From Thermoplasmatota archaeon (GTDB lineage Archaea > Thermoplasmatota > Thermoplasmata > UBA10834), in assembly GCA_018818785.1 (NCBI GenBank), contig JAHIRF010000006.1:223636-287635 (forward strand): a stretch of DNA of 64,000 bases, read 5' to 3'. A model generated the notes under the pieces. It was not told the DNA's origin and ran no database searches. It saw nothing but the letters and a program-made list of their open reading frames with translations. Both the position numbers and the translations under genes were made by a program. This document shows, in pieces, positions 16,774 to 26,295 of this stretch. The stretch's first letter is position 1. Every line of letters begins with the position of its first letter.

Positions 16774-19104
16774 GTGTTCCTAGAGCACAGGCTTATAAAA
16801 CCATCCAGCGTGGAACTTAGGGAGTACCAGGTCAATATCGCAAAGACGGCTCTCTCCGAATCCACCCTGGTCGTCCTTCCGACCGGACTCGGAAAGACTG
16901 TTGTTGCTCTAATCCTAGTGGCAGAGAAGCTGCTGGCGGGCGAGGGCAAGGTCCTGTTCATGGCTCCGACGAAGCCTCTCGTCGAGCAGCATTCGAAGTT
17001 CTTGAGCAACTATCTCCTCGACATCGAACCCACTGTTTTCACCGGGGAGGTGCCCCCAGCTCGTAGGGAGGATCTTTGGCGAGATAGTAGACTGGTCGTC
17101 TCCACACCACAGGTGATCGAGAACGATCTTAACGAGGAAAGAATCTCGCTGCGTGATGTTTCGCTCATCGTCTTCGACGAGGCACACAGGGCTGCAGGAG
17201 ATTACGCCTATGTGTCCATAGGAAAGAGGTTTGCGGAGACAACTGGGCTCGCCTTGGGTCTGACCGCATCTCCAGGCTCAGACGTGTCCAAGATAGCCGA
17301 GGTCTGTGAGAACCTGGCAATGACCAATGTGGAGATACGTTCAGAGCTCGATGAGGATGTGACCAGCTACACACAGGTCGTCAAGACCGAGTTCATAGGC
17401 GTCGGGATGCCGGAGGATATGGGCAGAGTGATCTACCTACTCCAGAGGATAATGGACGAGCAGGTGGCGAAGCTATCAGCCCATGGCTATCTCGATCCGA
17501 AGAAGCCTCCTACGACCAGGGATCTCCTGGAAGCCGGGAAGGTGATTCGAGCCAAGTTGAACGTCGGGACCAAGAATTACCATCTGTTCCAGGATGCGAG
17601 CGCCCAGTCGCTGGCGATGAAGATGAACCATGGCATCGAGCTGGCTCAGACGCAGGGAAAGGGGGCGTTGGAGAGCTATTTCTCGAAGTTGGTGAAGCAG
17701 GGTGAGGAGAAGGGAGGGCCAAAAGCATCCAGGGATCTGATAAAGGATGCGAGGTTCCAGCAGGCCAGAACCCACCTGCATAGCATGCAGAAGGACCACC
17801 CCAAGCTGGAGAAGATCATCCCCATCCTGAGATCACAGTTCCGGAGCAAGCCGGATTCGAAAGCCATTGTTTTCACGCATTACAGGGATACATGTGAGCT
17901 CCTCACGCAGAAGCTCACCGATGTGGAGGGGGTTCGACCGGTCAGGTTCGTCGGCCAGGCTAGCAAGGGAGAGGATCATGGGCTCAACCAGAAAGAGCAG
18001 AAGGAGATAATCGATGGGTTCCGCGCAGGGATGCACAACGTCTTGGTAGCGACATCAATCGCAGAGGAAGGGTTGGACATACCAGCTACGGATCTGGTGG
18101 TATTCTACGAGCCCGTCCCATCGGAGATACGCACGATCCAACGAAGGGGCAGGACTGGGAGGGAGCAGGCTGGAAGAGTCATCATATTCGTCACCCGGGA
18201 CACCAAGGATGAGGCATATCTCTGGTCCAGTCGGAGAAAGGAGATGCAGATGCGGAAGGAGCTGGATTCGCTCAGGAGAAAGCTCAGGCAGAGGAGGGGG
18301 CTTCCGGATACACCTTACGCCAGACCAGGACTCCCCAGAGAGACTCTGGAGAAGATGATGTCACCGGACCTTCCGTCTGGGCGGGAGGAACTGGCCAGGA
18401 AGGTTGCTGACCAGAAGGGGCAGAAATCACTTGCACAGTATGAAGGGACGCGGAGGCCAACACTCGATATCGCAGTGTCGACCAGGATCAGGGAATCTGC
18501 GGTCGCCCAGGGGTTGGAAGATGCTGGATTCAACATATGCCACGATGCCACTGCTGGCGCCGACATTGTCATATCCGAAAGAGTCAGCCTGATATTCAGA
18601 ACGGTTCAAGATTTCATAATCGGCCTGAATAACGGCACGATCATCTCCGACCTAGACAGGTTGAGGGGGTCATCGCAGCATCCGATCCTGATAGTCCAGG
18701 GGGAGCAGGAAGGAGAAGGCGACAGGAGACTCAACTCCGCAATCTATGATTTCCTAAACGGACTCATTTCAAGGAACGGATTGACAGTGCTATCGACTGC
18801 GAGCCCACAGGAGACCGCATCCGCGATCAAGACCCTTTACGGTCAGGAGAAACCAGACCTTGCTCACACATCGAGATCCAAGCAGACCTCATTCGATTCG
18901 CCTGGAGGGCATATGTTCCTCGTCCAGGGTCTCCCGAACGTGTCGGCTACACTCTCGACGAGGCTGATGAAACGGTTCGGTTCACCCGATGCGGCATCTA
19001 GGGCTAGCGTCGAGGAGCTCATGAAGGTCGATGGAATAGCAAAGATTATTGCAGAAGGCATCCATAATAGTCTCCGGAAGAGGGTTGGCGAGGAGTTGGA
19101 CTGA
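16774..19104 (+). CDS. Hef/FANCM-type helicase with degenerate XPF-like nuclease domain
   Basis: A 776-residue superfamily 2 helicase that acts on stalled forks. The Walker A GLGKT (38-42), DEAH box (135-138) and the motif VI region QRRGRTGR identify the helicase. Residues from about 560 align with the XPF/Hef nuclease, but the catalytic residues are gone: the VD-x-RE motif reads VSTRIRE and ERK-x3-D reads IFRTVQD. Two helix-hairpin-helix motifs remain near the C-terminus (about 705-770). So the protein is probably a helicase with a structural, non-cutting nuclease-like domain. The start is GTG 16774. It overlaps no neighbour but the zinc-ribbon gene starts 1 bp after its stop. Confidence 0.92.
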   Translation: MFLEHRLIKPSSVELREYQVNIAKTALSESTLVVLPTGLGKTVVALILVAEKLLAGEGKVLFMAPTKPLVEQHSKFLSNYLLDIEPTVFTGEVPPARREDLWRDSRLVVSTPQVIENDLNEERISLRDVSLIVFDEAHRAAGDYAYVSIGKRFAETTGLALGLTASPGSDVSKIAEVCENLAMTNVEIRSELDEDVTSYTQVVKTEFIGVGMPEDMGRVIYLLQRIMDEQVAKLSAHGYLDPKKPPTTRDLLEAGKVIRAKLNVGTKNYHLFQDASAQSLAMKMNHGIELAQTQGKGALESYFSKLVKQGEEKGGPKASRDLIKDARFQQARTHLHSMQKDHPKLEKIIPILRSQFRSKPDSKAIVFTHYRDTCELLTQKLTDVEGVRPVRFVGQASKGEDHGLNQKEQKEIIDGFRAGMHNVLVATSIAEEGLDIPATDLVVFYEPVPSEIRTIQRRGRTGREQAGRVIIFVTRDTKDEAYLWSSRRKEMQMRKELDSLRRKLRQRRGLPDTPYARPGLPRETLEKMMSPDLPSGREELARKVADQKGQKSLAQYEGTRRPTLDIAVSTRIRESAVAQGLEDAGFNICHDATAGADIVISERVSLIFRTVQDFIIGLNNGTIISDLDRLRGSSQHPILIVQGEQEGEGDRRLNSAIYDFLNGLISRNGLTVLSTASPQETASAIKTLYGQEKPDLAHTSRSKQTSFDSPGGHMFLVQGLPNVSATLSTRLMKRFGSPDAASRASVEELMKVDGIAKIIAEGIHNSLRKRVGEELD

Positions 19105-19105
19105 T

Positions 19106-19363
19106 ATGGCAACCAACGAGTGCCCGAGGTGCAACAGCCCCTGCATCATCAAGATCGTTGCGGAATCCAGCGAAGAATGGTGCGAGGTAGATGTCTGCAA
19201 GATGTGCGGAAGCATGTATCCTAGGAAGAAGAAGGCCAAATCCGCACAGGCGAAGGGCGTGACCGCCAGGAAGAAGGCGAAAAAGTCCTCAAGGGCTAGC
19301 TCCAAGAGTCCGAAAAAGGCGGCAGCCAAGAAGAAGACGGCAAAGGGCAGAAAAACCAGGTGA
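19106..19363 (+). CDS. Zinc-ribbon protein with lysine-rich tail
   Basis: An 85-residue protein with two cysteine pairs (CPRCNSPC and CKMCG) forming a zinc ribbon, followed by a tail of about 45 residues made mostly of Lys, Ala, Ser and Arg. Such tails bind nucleic acid and resemble histone H1-like or chromatin-associated tails. ATG 19106 overlaps the hef stop region (TGATATGG). The position after hef suggests a DNA-repair or chromatin role, but this is inference. Confidence 0.75.
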   Translation: MATNECPRCNSPCIIKIVAESSEEWCEVDVCKMCGSMYPRKKKAKSAQAKGVTARKKAKKSSRASSKSPKKAAAKKKTAKGRKTR

Positions 19364-19439
19364 TTTCTGAGCCAGCATGCCCATTATGCAAGCAGCAACG
19401 TTTATGAACCCACTGTCCATACGAGGGAATTCGAGGATC

Positions 19440-19715
19440 ATGGAATTCAAGCTGATAGAGAAGAAGAAGGATAGCATCAGAGTGGAGATACTTGATGCCG
19501 ACGAGACCCTCATAAACCCGCTGTTGCACGAACTGTTGCAGGACAAGAATGTCCAGAACGCAAGATACACAACAGGTCACCCACAGTTGGACAAGCCAGT
19601 GCTGACCGTCATTGTCAAGGATGGAAAGCCCCAGGCCGCGCTCAAGAAGGCCGCCAAGGCTCTGGCCAACCAGTACCTCGAGACAAGGCAACTTGTCGAG
19701 AAGCAGCTGGGTTGA
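19440..19715 (+). CDS. rpoL: DNA-directed RNA polymerase subunit L
   Basis: The archaeal Rpb11 homologue, 91 residues, which pairs with subunit D in polymerase assembly. The family pattern is clear: DADETLINPLLHELLQD, then ARYTTGHPQLDKPVLTV. ATG 19440 follows TCGAGGATC, and a TATA-like GTTTATGA lies about 40 nt upstream. An upstream in-frame ATG at 19377 is not supported by homology. The truD gene follows. Confidence 0.95.
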   Translation: MEFKLIEKKKDSIRVEILDADETLINPLLHELLQDKNVQNARYTTGHPQLDKPVLTVIVKDGKPQAALKKAAKALANQYLETRQLVEKQLG

Positions 19716-19759
19716 GCCGTACCGAAGCTTTTACATCAGAATGTCATTCTGAAGATCAC

Positions 19760-21040
19760 ATGAGAGAAAGCGAGCTGGGGCTAGAAGCGTTCCTCACTGA
19801 GGACCTGCCAGGCATCGGAGGCAGACTCAGGAATACTCCAGACGATTTCAAAGTCGATGAGATTTCCATAAAGCCCCCTGAAGACCCTGAGGGTCGTTTC
19901 GTGATTGCGCAGGTTTGGCACAGGAACTGGGAGGCGAACCGACTCGTCAGAAGATTGGCATCGAACCTCCATCTTGGAAGGAATCGTGTGGGATTCGCAG
20001 GGACGAAGGACGGCAGGTCCGTAGCAACCCAGTTGATGTCTTTCAATGCGCCCCTGGAGGATGTGCAGGCTCTCACAATACCCGAGGTCGAGATAAGGGA
20101 CGTGTACCGGGCCAAACGGATGATCTCGATAGGCGACCTCATAGGCAACAAGTTCGAGATCAGGGTATCGGATCAGAACCCTGCGGCTGATGTGCGATAT
20201 ATCTGCAAAGCGGTCGCTGACAGGGTCGAAGCTATCGGGGGATTCCCCAACTTCTTCGGCATACAGAGGTTCGGATCGGTGAGACCTATAACGCACCTCG
20301 TCGGCAAGGACCTCACCAAAGGGGACATAGAAGGAGCGGTCATGCGCTATATCGCGAACCCGTTGGACGAGGATTCTGAGATCAATGATGCCCGCAGAGC
20401 ACTCCAAGAGACTCGGGATTTCGAACAGGCACTCGCCGAGTTTCCCATGAAACTCACATTCGAGAGGATGATGATCGGACACATCAAGGATCATCCAGGG
20501 GATTTCCTGGGAGCTCTGAGGAGACTACCCAGCAACCTCCTGATGATGTTCGTTCACGCATACCAATCATTTCTGTTCAACGAGGTCCTGAGCGAGAGGA
20601 TGAGGAGGGGCATCGCGATCGATGAACCCGTGGTCGGGGACCTGGTGCTGCCTCTCGACAAGAACGGGCTTCCGGACCATGACAACCCGATTCCCGTCAC
20701 TGAGGACAACCTAGAGAAGGTGCGGAGGAACGCGAGGGAGAAGAAGGCGTTCGTGAGTGGGCTGTTATACGGGACCGATTCCAACTTCGCAGAGGGGGAG
20801 ATTGGCGAGATCGAGAGGAAGATCATAGAGGATGAAGGGGTCTCACGGATGGATTTCCAGATTGTAGGCCTGCGTGAAGCCTCATCCAAGGGGATCAGGC
20901 GAGAGTTGTTGGCGCTATGTAAGGACCTAGAGATCGAACACTTCGATGACTCGACAGTGTTCAAGTTCGCGCTGAACAAAGGATGCTATGCGACATGCCT
21001 GATGCGCGAATTCATGAAGACAGATATCTCCAAGTACTGA
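19760..21040 (+). CDS. truD: tRNA pseudouridine(13) synthase TruD
   Basis: This enzyme makes pseudouridine at tRNA position 13. The 426-residue length fits the archaeal form. The catalytic motif GFAGTKDGRSVATQ (Asp in TKDGR) is near residue 80, and the NFFGIQRFGSVRP motif follows near 172. ATG 19760 lies about 30 nt after a TATA-like GCTTTTACA, giving a leaderless transcript; the frame also opens at TTG 19712 overlapping the rpoL stop, but that start would lack support. It is downstream of rpoL on the same strand. Confidence 0.94.
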   Translation: MRESELGLEAFLTEDLPGIGGRLRNTPDDFKVDEISIKPPEDPEGRFVIAQVWHRNWEANRLVRRLASNLHLGRNRVGFAGTKDGRSVATQLMSFNAPLEDVQALTIPEVEIRDVYRAKRMISIGDLIGNKFEIRVSDQNPAADVRYICKAVADRVEAIGGFPNFFGIQRFGSVRPITHLVGKDLTKGDIEGAVMRYIANPLDEDSEINDARRALQETRDFEQALAEFPMKLTFERMMIGHIKDHPGDFLGALRRLPSNLLMMFVHAYQSFLFNEVLSERMRRGIAIDEPVVGDLVLPLDKNGLPDHDNPIPVTEDNLEKVRRNAREKKAFVSGLLYGTDSNFAEGEIGEIERKIIEDEGVSRMDFQIVGLREASSKGIRRELLALCKDLEIEHFDDSTVFKFALNKGCYATCLMREFMKTDISKY

Positions 21041-21093
21041 CAACGCTCACCCAACGGACCGAAGCCATTTTGTAGAGGGCATGGCGCTCATAG

Positions 21094-21294
21094 GTGTCGA
21101 GTGATTCTGTCGTGGCGAGAGACGATAAAAAGAAGAAGAAGATGCGCAAGGTACTGACATGCCCACAGTGCGGTTCAGCGGACCTATACTACGAAGCTGC
21201 CCTGATCACAGGGTACAAGTACCACTGCAAGAAGTGCAACTACATAGGCGCCTTCGTCATCGAGAAAGAAATCGAAGAGAATGAGTTTGATTGA
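21094..21294 (+). CDS. Small zinc-ribbon protein
   Basis: A 66-residue protein starting at GTG 21094. After a basic N-terminus (DDKKKKKMRK) it has CPQCGS and CKKCNY pairs about 20 residues apart, a TFIIS/S27-like zinc ribbon, and an acidic tail. It may bind nucleic acid or a polymerase or ribosome surface. The exact family is not recognised. It is convergent with the PAN gene, 39 bp away. Confidence 0.7.
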   Translation: MSSDSVVARDDKKKKKMRKVLTCPQCGSADLYYEAALITGYKYHCKKCNYIGAFVIEKEIEENEFD

Positions 21295-21333
21295 TGCCGC
21301 AAGCAGGGCATCGGAGGATATCCGACCCGGCCC

Positions 21334-22557
21334 TCAGGCGAACATCGGGCCGGATTCCATCGCCTTCTGGTCATCCTCGTCGAGCACCTTGTTGATGGCC
21401 TTCTCGAAATCGACCATGGAGACGACGTCACGGCTCTCCCTTATGGCGAACATCCCGGCCTCCGTGCAGACGGCTTTGATGTCGGCACCTGTCGCACCAT
21501 CCGACTTGGATGCCATCTCCTCGAGGTTGACCGACTCGTCGAGGTTCATACGTCGGCTGTGTATCTTGAATATCGAGGTTCTCGCCTCGTGGTTCGGAAT
21601 CGGTATCTCGATGATCCTGTCGAACCTTCCGGGTCTCAGCAAAGCCTCGTCCAGTATATCGGGGCGGTTGGTCGCACCTATGATTTTGACCTCACCCAAT
21701 GGGTTGAAACCGTCGAGTTCGGCCAGTATCTGCATGAGTGTGCGTTGAACCTCGCGATCGCCGGAGGTTGCAAGCTCAAGCCTCTTAGCGCCTACGCTGT
21801 CCAGTTCATCTATGAACACGATGGACGGGGCCTTCTGCCTGGCGAGATCGAACAGTTCCCTCACCAGTCTGGCGCCCTCTCCGATGTATTTCTGCACCAG
21901 CTCCGATCCGACGAACCGGATGAATGTGGCATTGGTCTGCTTCGCGACGGCTTTCGCCAGGAGGGTCTTACCAGTGCCCGGTGGACCGACTAGAAGCACG
22001 CCCTTCGGCGGGTCTATACCCACTTTCTTGTAGAGTTCCGGTCTGAGAAGTGGGTCTTCCACGGCTTCCCGTATCTCTATGATCTGGTCCTGCAAGCCCC
22101 CGATATCCTCGTAGACCGTGTCCGGCTTCGCTATTATCTCGGCGCCGACCACGATGGGGTCCAAGGATGGGGGCAGAACGCCCATTACTGCAAGCGTCTG
22201 CTTGTTCAGAGCGACTCTGGCACCAGCTATCAACAAATCGGATGATACGTAATCTGATGTGCTCACAACGAAGTCTGGTCCGGTCGAGCTCTTGACGACT
22301 ACCCGACCGTCAGCGAGTATGTCCTTGATCTGACCTATTATGAGCGGTGGGGTCTTCAATCGCTCAAGCTCGGCTTTGAGTCTCTTGAGTTCCTTCTGAA
22401 GGCGAATGAGCTCACCTTCAACGAACCTCTTCTCGCCTTCGCTTCTGCGGGCTTCCTCTACGAGTTCGAGGTTACGCTCCTCAAGGACCGCGATTCTCCT
22501 TTGTATCTCTTCAAACATCTCGGCGGATTGGTCCTGTTCCAATATGATGCACCCCAT
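21334..22557 (-). CDS. Proteasome-activating nucleotidase PAN
   Basis: A hexameric AAA ATPase that unfolds proteins for the archaeal 20S proteasome. The 407-residue protein has an N-terminal coiled coil (about residues 12-70), an OB domain, Walker A GPPGTGKT, Walker B IVFIDELD, and the second region of homology with RPGRFDR. The extreme C-terminus is GPMFA; the proteasome-docking HbYX motif would need Tyr at the second-last position, and here it is Phe. ATG 22557 begins MGCIILEQD. It is divergent from the MBF1-like gene with 86 bp between, where opposite TATA-like sequences can be seen. Confidence 0.95.
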   Translation of the reverse strand: MGCIILEQDQSAEMFEEIQRRIAVLEERNLELVEEARRSEGEKRFVEGELIRLQKELKRLKAELERLKTPPLIIGQIKDILADGRVVVKSSTGPDFVVSTSDYVSSDLLIAGARVALNKQTLAVMGVLPPSLDPIVVGAEIIAKPDTVYEDIGGLQDQIIEIREAVEDPLLRPELYKKVGIDPPKGVLLVGPPGTGKTLLAKAVAKQTNATFIRFVGSELVQKYIGEGARLVRELFDLARQKAPSIVFIDELDSVGAKRLELATSGDREVQRTLMQILAELDGFNPLGEVKIIGATNRPDILDEALLRPGRFDRIIEIPIPNHEARTSIFKIHSRRMNLDESVNLEEMASKSDGATGADIKAVCTEAGMFAIRESRDVVSMVDFEKAINKVLDEDDQKAMESGPMFA

Positions 22558-22643
22558 TTTTCATGTCAAATCCGAGCTGGCAATGATATAAGGTTAAATA
22601 CGCTATTTAGCCTTTGCTGGTTCACGCAAGAGGCTTGGTCTTC
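22558..22643. promoter_or_regulatory. Divergent promoter region of PAN and MBF1
   Basis: The 86-bp gap holds CTTATATCATT on the minus strand (PAN) and GGTTAAATACG on the plus strand (about 22591-22601, MBF1). The TATA boxes nearly overlap, so the two genes may be regulated together. Confidence 0.45.
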
Positions 22644-23132
22644 ATGATTTGTGAGATGTGCGGGAAGAACGTCACCTTCTGCAAGAAGGTGACCATCGAA
22701 GGCGTGCATCTTGAAGTTTGTACCGAATGTGCAAAATTCGGCACGGAAGCACGAAAAGAGAAGGGCAAAGAGGCCACGGGACCGAAACCGGTGATAACAC
22801 AGCGATTAGAGTCCCGAGAGAAGAGATCCCGACCGCGAGACATATACGAAGGCGTCGAGAAGGATCTCGTAGACGATTATGCGGTACGAATCCGCGATGC
22901 CAGGCAGGTAAAGGGATTGACCCAGAAGGATCTAGCTGCGCGCCTGAACGAAAGGGTCACCATCATCAGCAAGATCGAGACGGGTGACATGAGGCCGGAT
23001 GAGAAACTCATCGTCAAGCTTCAGAAAGAGCTAGGTGTGACCCTGAAGGAGAAGGTCTCGACCGTGGTGGCGGCCAAGGAGTCTGGCCCGCAGACACTCA
23101 CCTTGGCAGATCTTATTAAGATGCAGAAATGA
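22644..23132 (+). CDS. Multiprotein bridging factor 1-like HTH protein
   Basis: A 162-residue archaeal MBF1. The N-terminal zinc ribbon (MICEMCGKNV, then EVCTECAKFG) and the C-terminal helix-turn-helix (GLTQKDLAARLNERVTIISKIE) are in the standard order. In eukaryotes MBF1 is a co-activator; in archaea it associates with ribosomes. ATG 22644 is Met11 of the open frame and lies about 45 nt after a TATA-like box. It ends 7 bp from the convergent DUF2240 gene. Confidence 0.92.
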   Translation: MICEMCGKNVTFCKKVTIEGVHLEVCTECAKFGTEARKEKGKEATGPKPVITQRLESREKRSRPRDIYEGVEKDLVDDYAVRIRDARQVKGLTQKDLAARLNERVTIISKIETGDMRPDEKLIVKLQKELGVTLKEKVSTVVAAKESGPQTLTLADLIKMQK

Positions 23133-23139
23133 TTCGCCC

Positions 23140-23628
23140 TCATTCTGCAGATACATCCCTGCTCATGACTGCGGACATGGCTCTGTCCAGGTGAGACTTG
23201 TCGACCTGCAATCCATAGGATGATGCCACGAGCAATGCGGCAGGCTCGATATCGATGCCGAGCAGCTCTTGCTTCTTGTTGACCTTGGACACGACCTCTC
23301 TCTTCGGCACTGATTTCGTTCTCACGATGCTCTCAACTATCTCAGAGAATAGATCCTGGGAACGCTTCGCACCCAACTTTATTGCTTCTGAGCTCGGTTT
23401 GAAATCAAGGGGCACCTCGGCAGATGTCCAATCAAAGGTCGGCATCAGGCTACCGTTCTTCTTCTCCAAGAATCCATCCGTGAGCCCTGCGTCCATCAGT
23501 TTCTGGGCATCCTTCGGAGAGAACCATCTCATATCCATCGATGCCGAGAACACAAACTCGCGCTCCGACAAAACATCCTTACCCTTGCGCTTGTAAAGGA
23601 CCGCGATACTCTTCTGCAAATCATTCAT
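23140..23628 (-). CDS. DUF2240-family archaeal protein
   Basis: A 162-residue protein of the archaea-specific DUF2240 group, which is predicted to bind nucleic acid but has no known function. It begins MNDLQKSIAVLYKRKGKDVL and contains a WFSPKDAQKLMDAGL helix-hairpin pattern. It overlaps the upstream HisA-like gene by 8 bp, so the two are one unit. Confidence 0.75.
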   Translation of the reverse strand: MNDLQKSIAVLYKRKGKDVLSEREFVFSASMDMRWFSPKDAQKLMDAGLTDGFLEKKNGSLMPTFDWTSAEVPLDFKPSSEAIKLGAKRSQDLFSEIVESIVRTKSVPKREVVSKVNKKQELLGIDIEPAALLVASSYGLQVDKSHLDRAMSAVMSRDVSAE

Positions 23629-24226
23629 TCGTTACCATGCTCCCGAAATCCTCTGTTACGATGTAGTCGACCTCGAGCTGTTCCAGTGCCGGTTGGTCGG
23701 TCATCGTCGCGAAGACTCCAAGGGTGAATCCGAGCTCCCTCTTGGCCCTAGATGCATCTTCAGCCAGTTCCCGCGGGACGAGTACGTTGGATATCCCTAT
23801 CTCCAACACGTCCCGAGAAAGGTCGAAGATGGCCCTGCCAGCGATTGAGGGGTCAAAACTCACGATCCCATCCCGGTAGTCTGCTTTGAAGGTAATGTTC
23901 TCGGACAACTTAAATGCTACCCCAAGCTCTTCGAGGCTGACGAGTGTTGCGGTGCCGACGACGGCGTTCTCCGCGCCCGTTATGAGCAGGTCTATGACGT
24001 TCTGACCGAACCTGAGCCCACCTTCATACATCGTGGGTATCCCTTCACATATCTCGCGCGCGACGTCGAGCTGAGGCTTGTTCTTTGTGATCCCGTCAAC
24101 ATCGGACAGATACAGCATGTCGAATTTGTCGGAAAGCTGCGCGACGATGTCTTCGGTCGACCCTTTCGGGTACGCGCGTCTCAGAAGGCTCCGACCATTC
24201 AACGTCATGCTCGGAATGATTCTCAT
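23621..24226 (-). CDS. HisA-related TIM-barrel protein (COG1411-like)
   Basis: A 201-residue protein resembling the N-terminal and middle parts of the HisA/HisF phosphoribosyl isomerase family (MRIIPSMTLNGRSLLRR, MLYLSDVDGI, GGLRFGQNVIDLL, AVVGTATLVSLEEL). It is shorter than HisA (about 240 residues) and of the archaeal group annotated as HisA-related, so it may not serve histidine synthesis. ATG 24226 is preferred over TTG 24232. It is coupled to the DUF2240 gene. Confidence 0.75.
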   Translation of the reverse strand: MRIIPSMTLNGRSLLRRAYPKGSTEDIVAQLSDKFDMLYLSDVDGITKNKPQLDVAREICEGIPTMYEGGLRFGQNVIDLLITGAENAVVGTATLVSLEELGVAFKLSENITFKADYRDGIVSFDPSIAGRAIFDLSRDVLEIGISNVLVPRELAEDASRAKRELGFTLGVFATMTDQPALEQLEVDYIVTEDFGSMVTNE

Positions 24227-24575
24227 GGACAATCAGTCGCAGAAGGTCTCCACATAGATAAACGTGACCGCATCGAATGGATTTGACATGATTCACACCA
24301 GATAACCTGGATGGAGATATGATGAAAAACCGAAGCCCCTCGAGCCAAGTGATAGACCCTTTGAAATCGGCTTCCTCGTAGTCGATGACGATGATTGGAC
24401 TATATCCTGGGACCACGATGAAGATAATGTGATCGCAGGAACTGGGTGATTCGAACTCATTCTAACCACCGAATACAGAAGTAGCAACGGTTATATAGAA
24501 GCACTAACATATACGAACTCCTAACCCCGCGACAGGGGGGAGGAACTGGTCAATCCAGATTGATTAAACGGAGGT
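24227..24575 (+). promoter_or_regulatory. Intergenic region with the thermosome promoter and leader
   Basis: This 349-bp gap has no convincing gene. Its right end holds the promoter of the chaperonin: TATA GGTTATATAG at about 24489-24498, a leader of about 55-60 nt with the small hairpin CCCC-GCGACA-GGGG (24525-24540), and a strong ribosome site GGAGGT just before ATG 24576. No palindromic heat-shock operator was identified around the TATA box. Confidence 0.5.
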
Positions 24576-26216
24576 ATGAAATTGATAGGCCAAACACCCA
24601 TTTTCATATTGAAAGAAGGAACCAAGAGAGAGAAAGGAAAAGGCGCGCAGTTCAACAACATTTCTGCAGCCAGAGCAATCGCCGATACTGTCAGGAGCAC
24701 ATTGGGCCCGAGGGGCATGGACAAGATGCTCGTTGACAGCATGGGTGATGTAGTAATAACGAACGATGGAGTGACAATCCTCAAGGAGATAGACATCGAG
24801 CACCCCGCGGCCAAGATGATCGTTGAGGTCGCCAAGACACAGGACGAGGAATGCGGGGACGGAACCACGACCGCAGTCATCCTTACCGGTGAACTCCTGA
24901 AGAAGGCTGAGGCACTCATTGAACAGAACATACACCCAACGGTCATATCCGGCGGGTACAGACTCGCGGCGCTGAAGGCGAGAGAGTTCCTTGACGAGGT
25001 ATCCATCAAGGTGGATTCCAAGGACAGGGACGTACTCGTCGACATCGCAAAGACATCAATGATATCCAAGAGCGTCGCCGGATCCAGGGAATTGCTGGCA
25101 AAGGTGGCAGTCGACGCGGTCTCAGCTGTTGCTGAGAAGAACAGCGAGGGAGCATGGACGGTCGATGAAGACGACATCCAAATCGTGAAGAAGCAGGGTG
25201 GCTCCACTGATGACACCACAATGATCGCGGGAATCATCGTCGATAAGGAAGCAGTTCACCCGGCGATGCCGAAGAAGGTAGAGAAGGCGAAGATCGCGCT
25301 CGTCGATTCGGCGCTCGAAGTCAAGAAGACTGAGATAGACGCGAAGATCGAGATAACCGACCCGAGCCAGCTGCATGCGTTCCTCGATGAAGAGGAGAAC
25401 ATGCTGAAGAAGATGGTCGAGACCGTCAAGAAGTCCGGCGCGAACGTGCTGTTCTGCCAGAAGGGCATCGACGATCTCGCACAGCATTACTTGTCGAAGG
25501 CCGGAGTATACGCGGTCCGCAGGGTCAAGAAGAGCGATATGGAAAAGCTCGCCAAGGCCACAGGCGCGAACCTCGTGACCAAGCTCGACGACCTGAAGGC
25601 AGATGACCTCGGTGTCGCCAATATGGTCGAAGAGAAGAAGATCGCTGATGACAGGATGACTTTCGTCACCGGATGCAAGAACCCGAAGGCCGTATCGGTA
25701 TTGATCCGGGGCGGCACGGAACACGTGATCGATGAGGTCGATAGGTCCCTGAACGATGCGATAAGCGTCGTATCGGTTGCATTCGAGGATGGAAAACTCG
25801 TGACTGGCGGAGGTTCCGCAGCGGCTGAGCTGGCGCTCAGGTTGAGAGACTTCGCGGCTTCCGTCGGTGGCAGGGAACAGATCGCAATCGATGCTTTCGC
25901 TAGCGCTCTGGAAGTCATTCCGACAGCACTTGCGGAGAACGCTGGTCTCGACCCGATCGATGTACTGATCGAGCTCAGACAAGCGCACAAGGCTGGAAAG
26001 AAGAATGCCGGCATCAACGTCTTCACTGGCAAGATCACAGACATGAAGAAGGAGAAGGTGCTTGAACCGATTCGCGTCGGAAGACAGGCGATCAGCTCCG
26101 CGACAGACGCTGCCGTCATGATCCTGAGGATCGATGATGTCATAGCATCCCGAGGCGGTCCGAAGGGACCACCTGGCGCAGGCGGTCCTGGCGGAGACAT
26201 GGGTGACTTCGAATAG
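24576..26216 (+). CDS. Thermosome subunit (group II chaperonin)
   Basis: A 546-residue archaeal chaperonin subunit that forms the double-ring folding chamber. Visible are the nucleotide-binding motifs [28 protein letters not shown] split over residues 33-62, [15 protein letters not shown], and the C-terminal Gly-rich tail [17 protein letters not shown] 24576 follows GGAGGT. It is followed on the same strand by grpE-dnaK-dnaJ, forming an unusual protein-folding cluster. Only one subunit gene is present here; other subunits may lie elsewhere. Confidence 0.96.
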   Translation: MKLIGQTPIFILKEGTKREKGKGAQFNNISAARAIADTVRSTLGPRGMDKMLVDSMGDVVITNDGVTILKEIDIEHPAAKMIVEVAKTQDEECGDGTTTAVILTGELLKKAEALIEQNIHPTVISGGYRLAALKAREFLDEVSIKVDSKDRDVLVDIAKTSMISKSVAGSRELLAKVAVDAVSAVAEKNSEGAWTVDEDDIQIVKKQGGSTDDTTMIAGIIVDKEAVHPAMPKKVEKAKIALVDSALEVKKTEIDAKIEITDPSQLHAFLDEEENMLKKMVETVKKSGANVLFCQKGIDDLAQHYLSKAGVYAVRRVKKSDMEKLAKATGANLVTKLDDLKADDLGVANMVEEKKIADDRMTFVTGCKNPKAVSVLIRGGTEHVIDEVDRSLNDAISVVSVAFEDGKLVTGGGSAAAELALRLRDFAASVGGREQIAIDAFASALEVIPTALAENAGLDPIDVLIELRQAHKAGKKNAGINVFTGKITDMKKEKVLEPIRVGRQAISSATDAAVMILRIDDVIASRGGPKGPPGAGGPGGDMGDFE

Positions 26217-26295
26217 ACGAAGACCCAAACCCCTTAAACCCATTACTTTCGTGAAAGGGCCGTGAGGCCCTGGATTGCACTGGAGGCAATCAGTG

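Noticed and set aside
24434-24465. A GGTGATTCGAACTC sequence near the thermosome promoter that looks like a tRNA T arm
   Set aside because: The stems on either side of the loop do not pair and no acceptor or anticodon arm is found; a similar sequence at 39757 lies inside the CBS gene.
25122-26243. A 373-residue minus-strand open frame opposite the thermosome gene
   Set aside because: It is a shadow of a strongly coding plus-strand gene and has no recognisable protein pattern.
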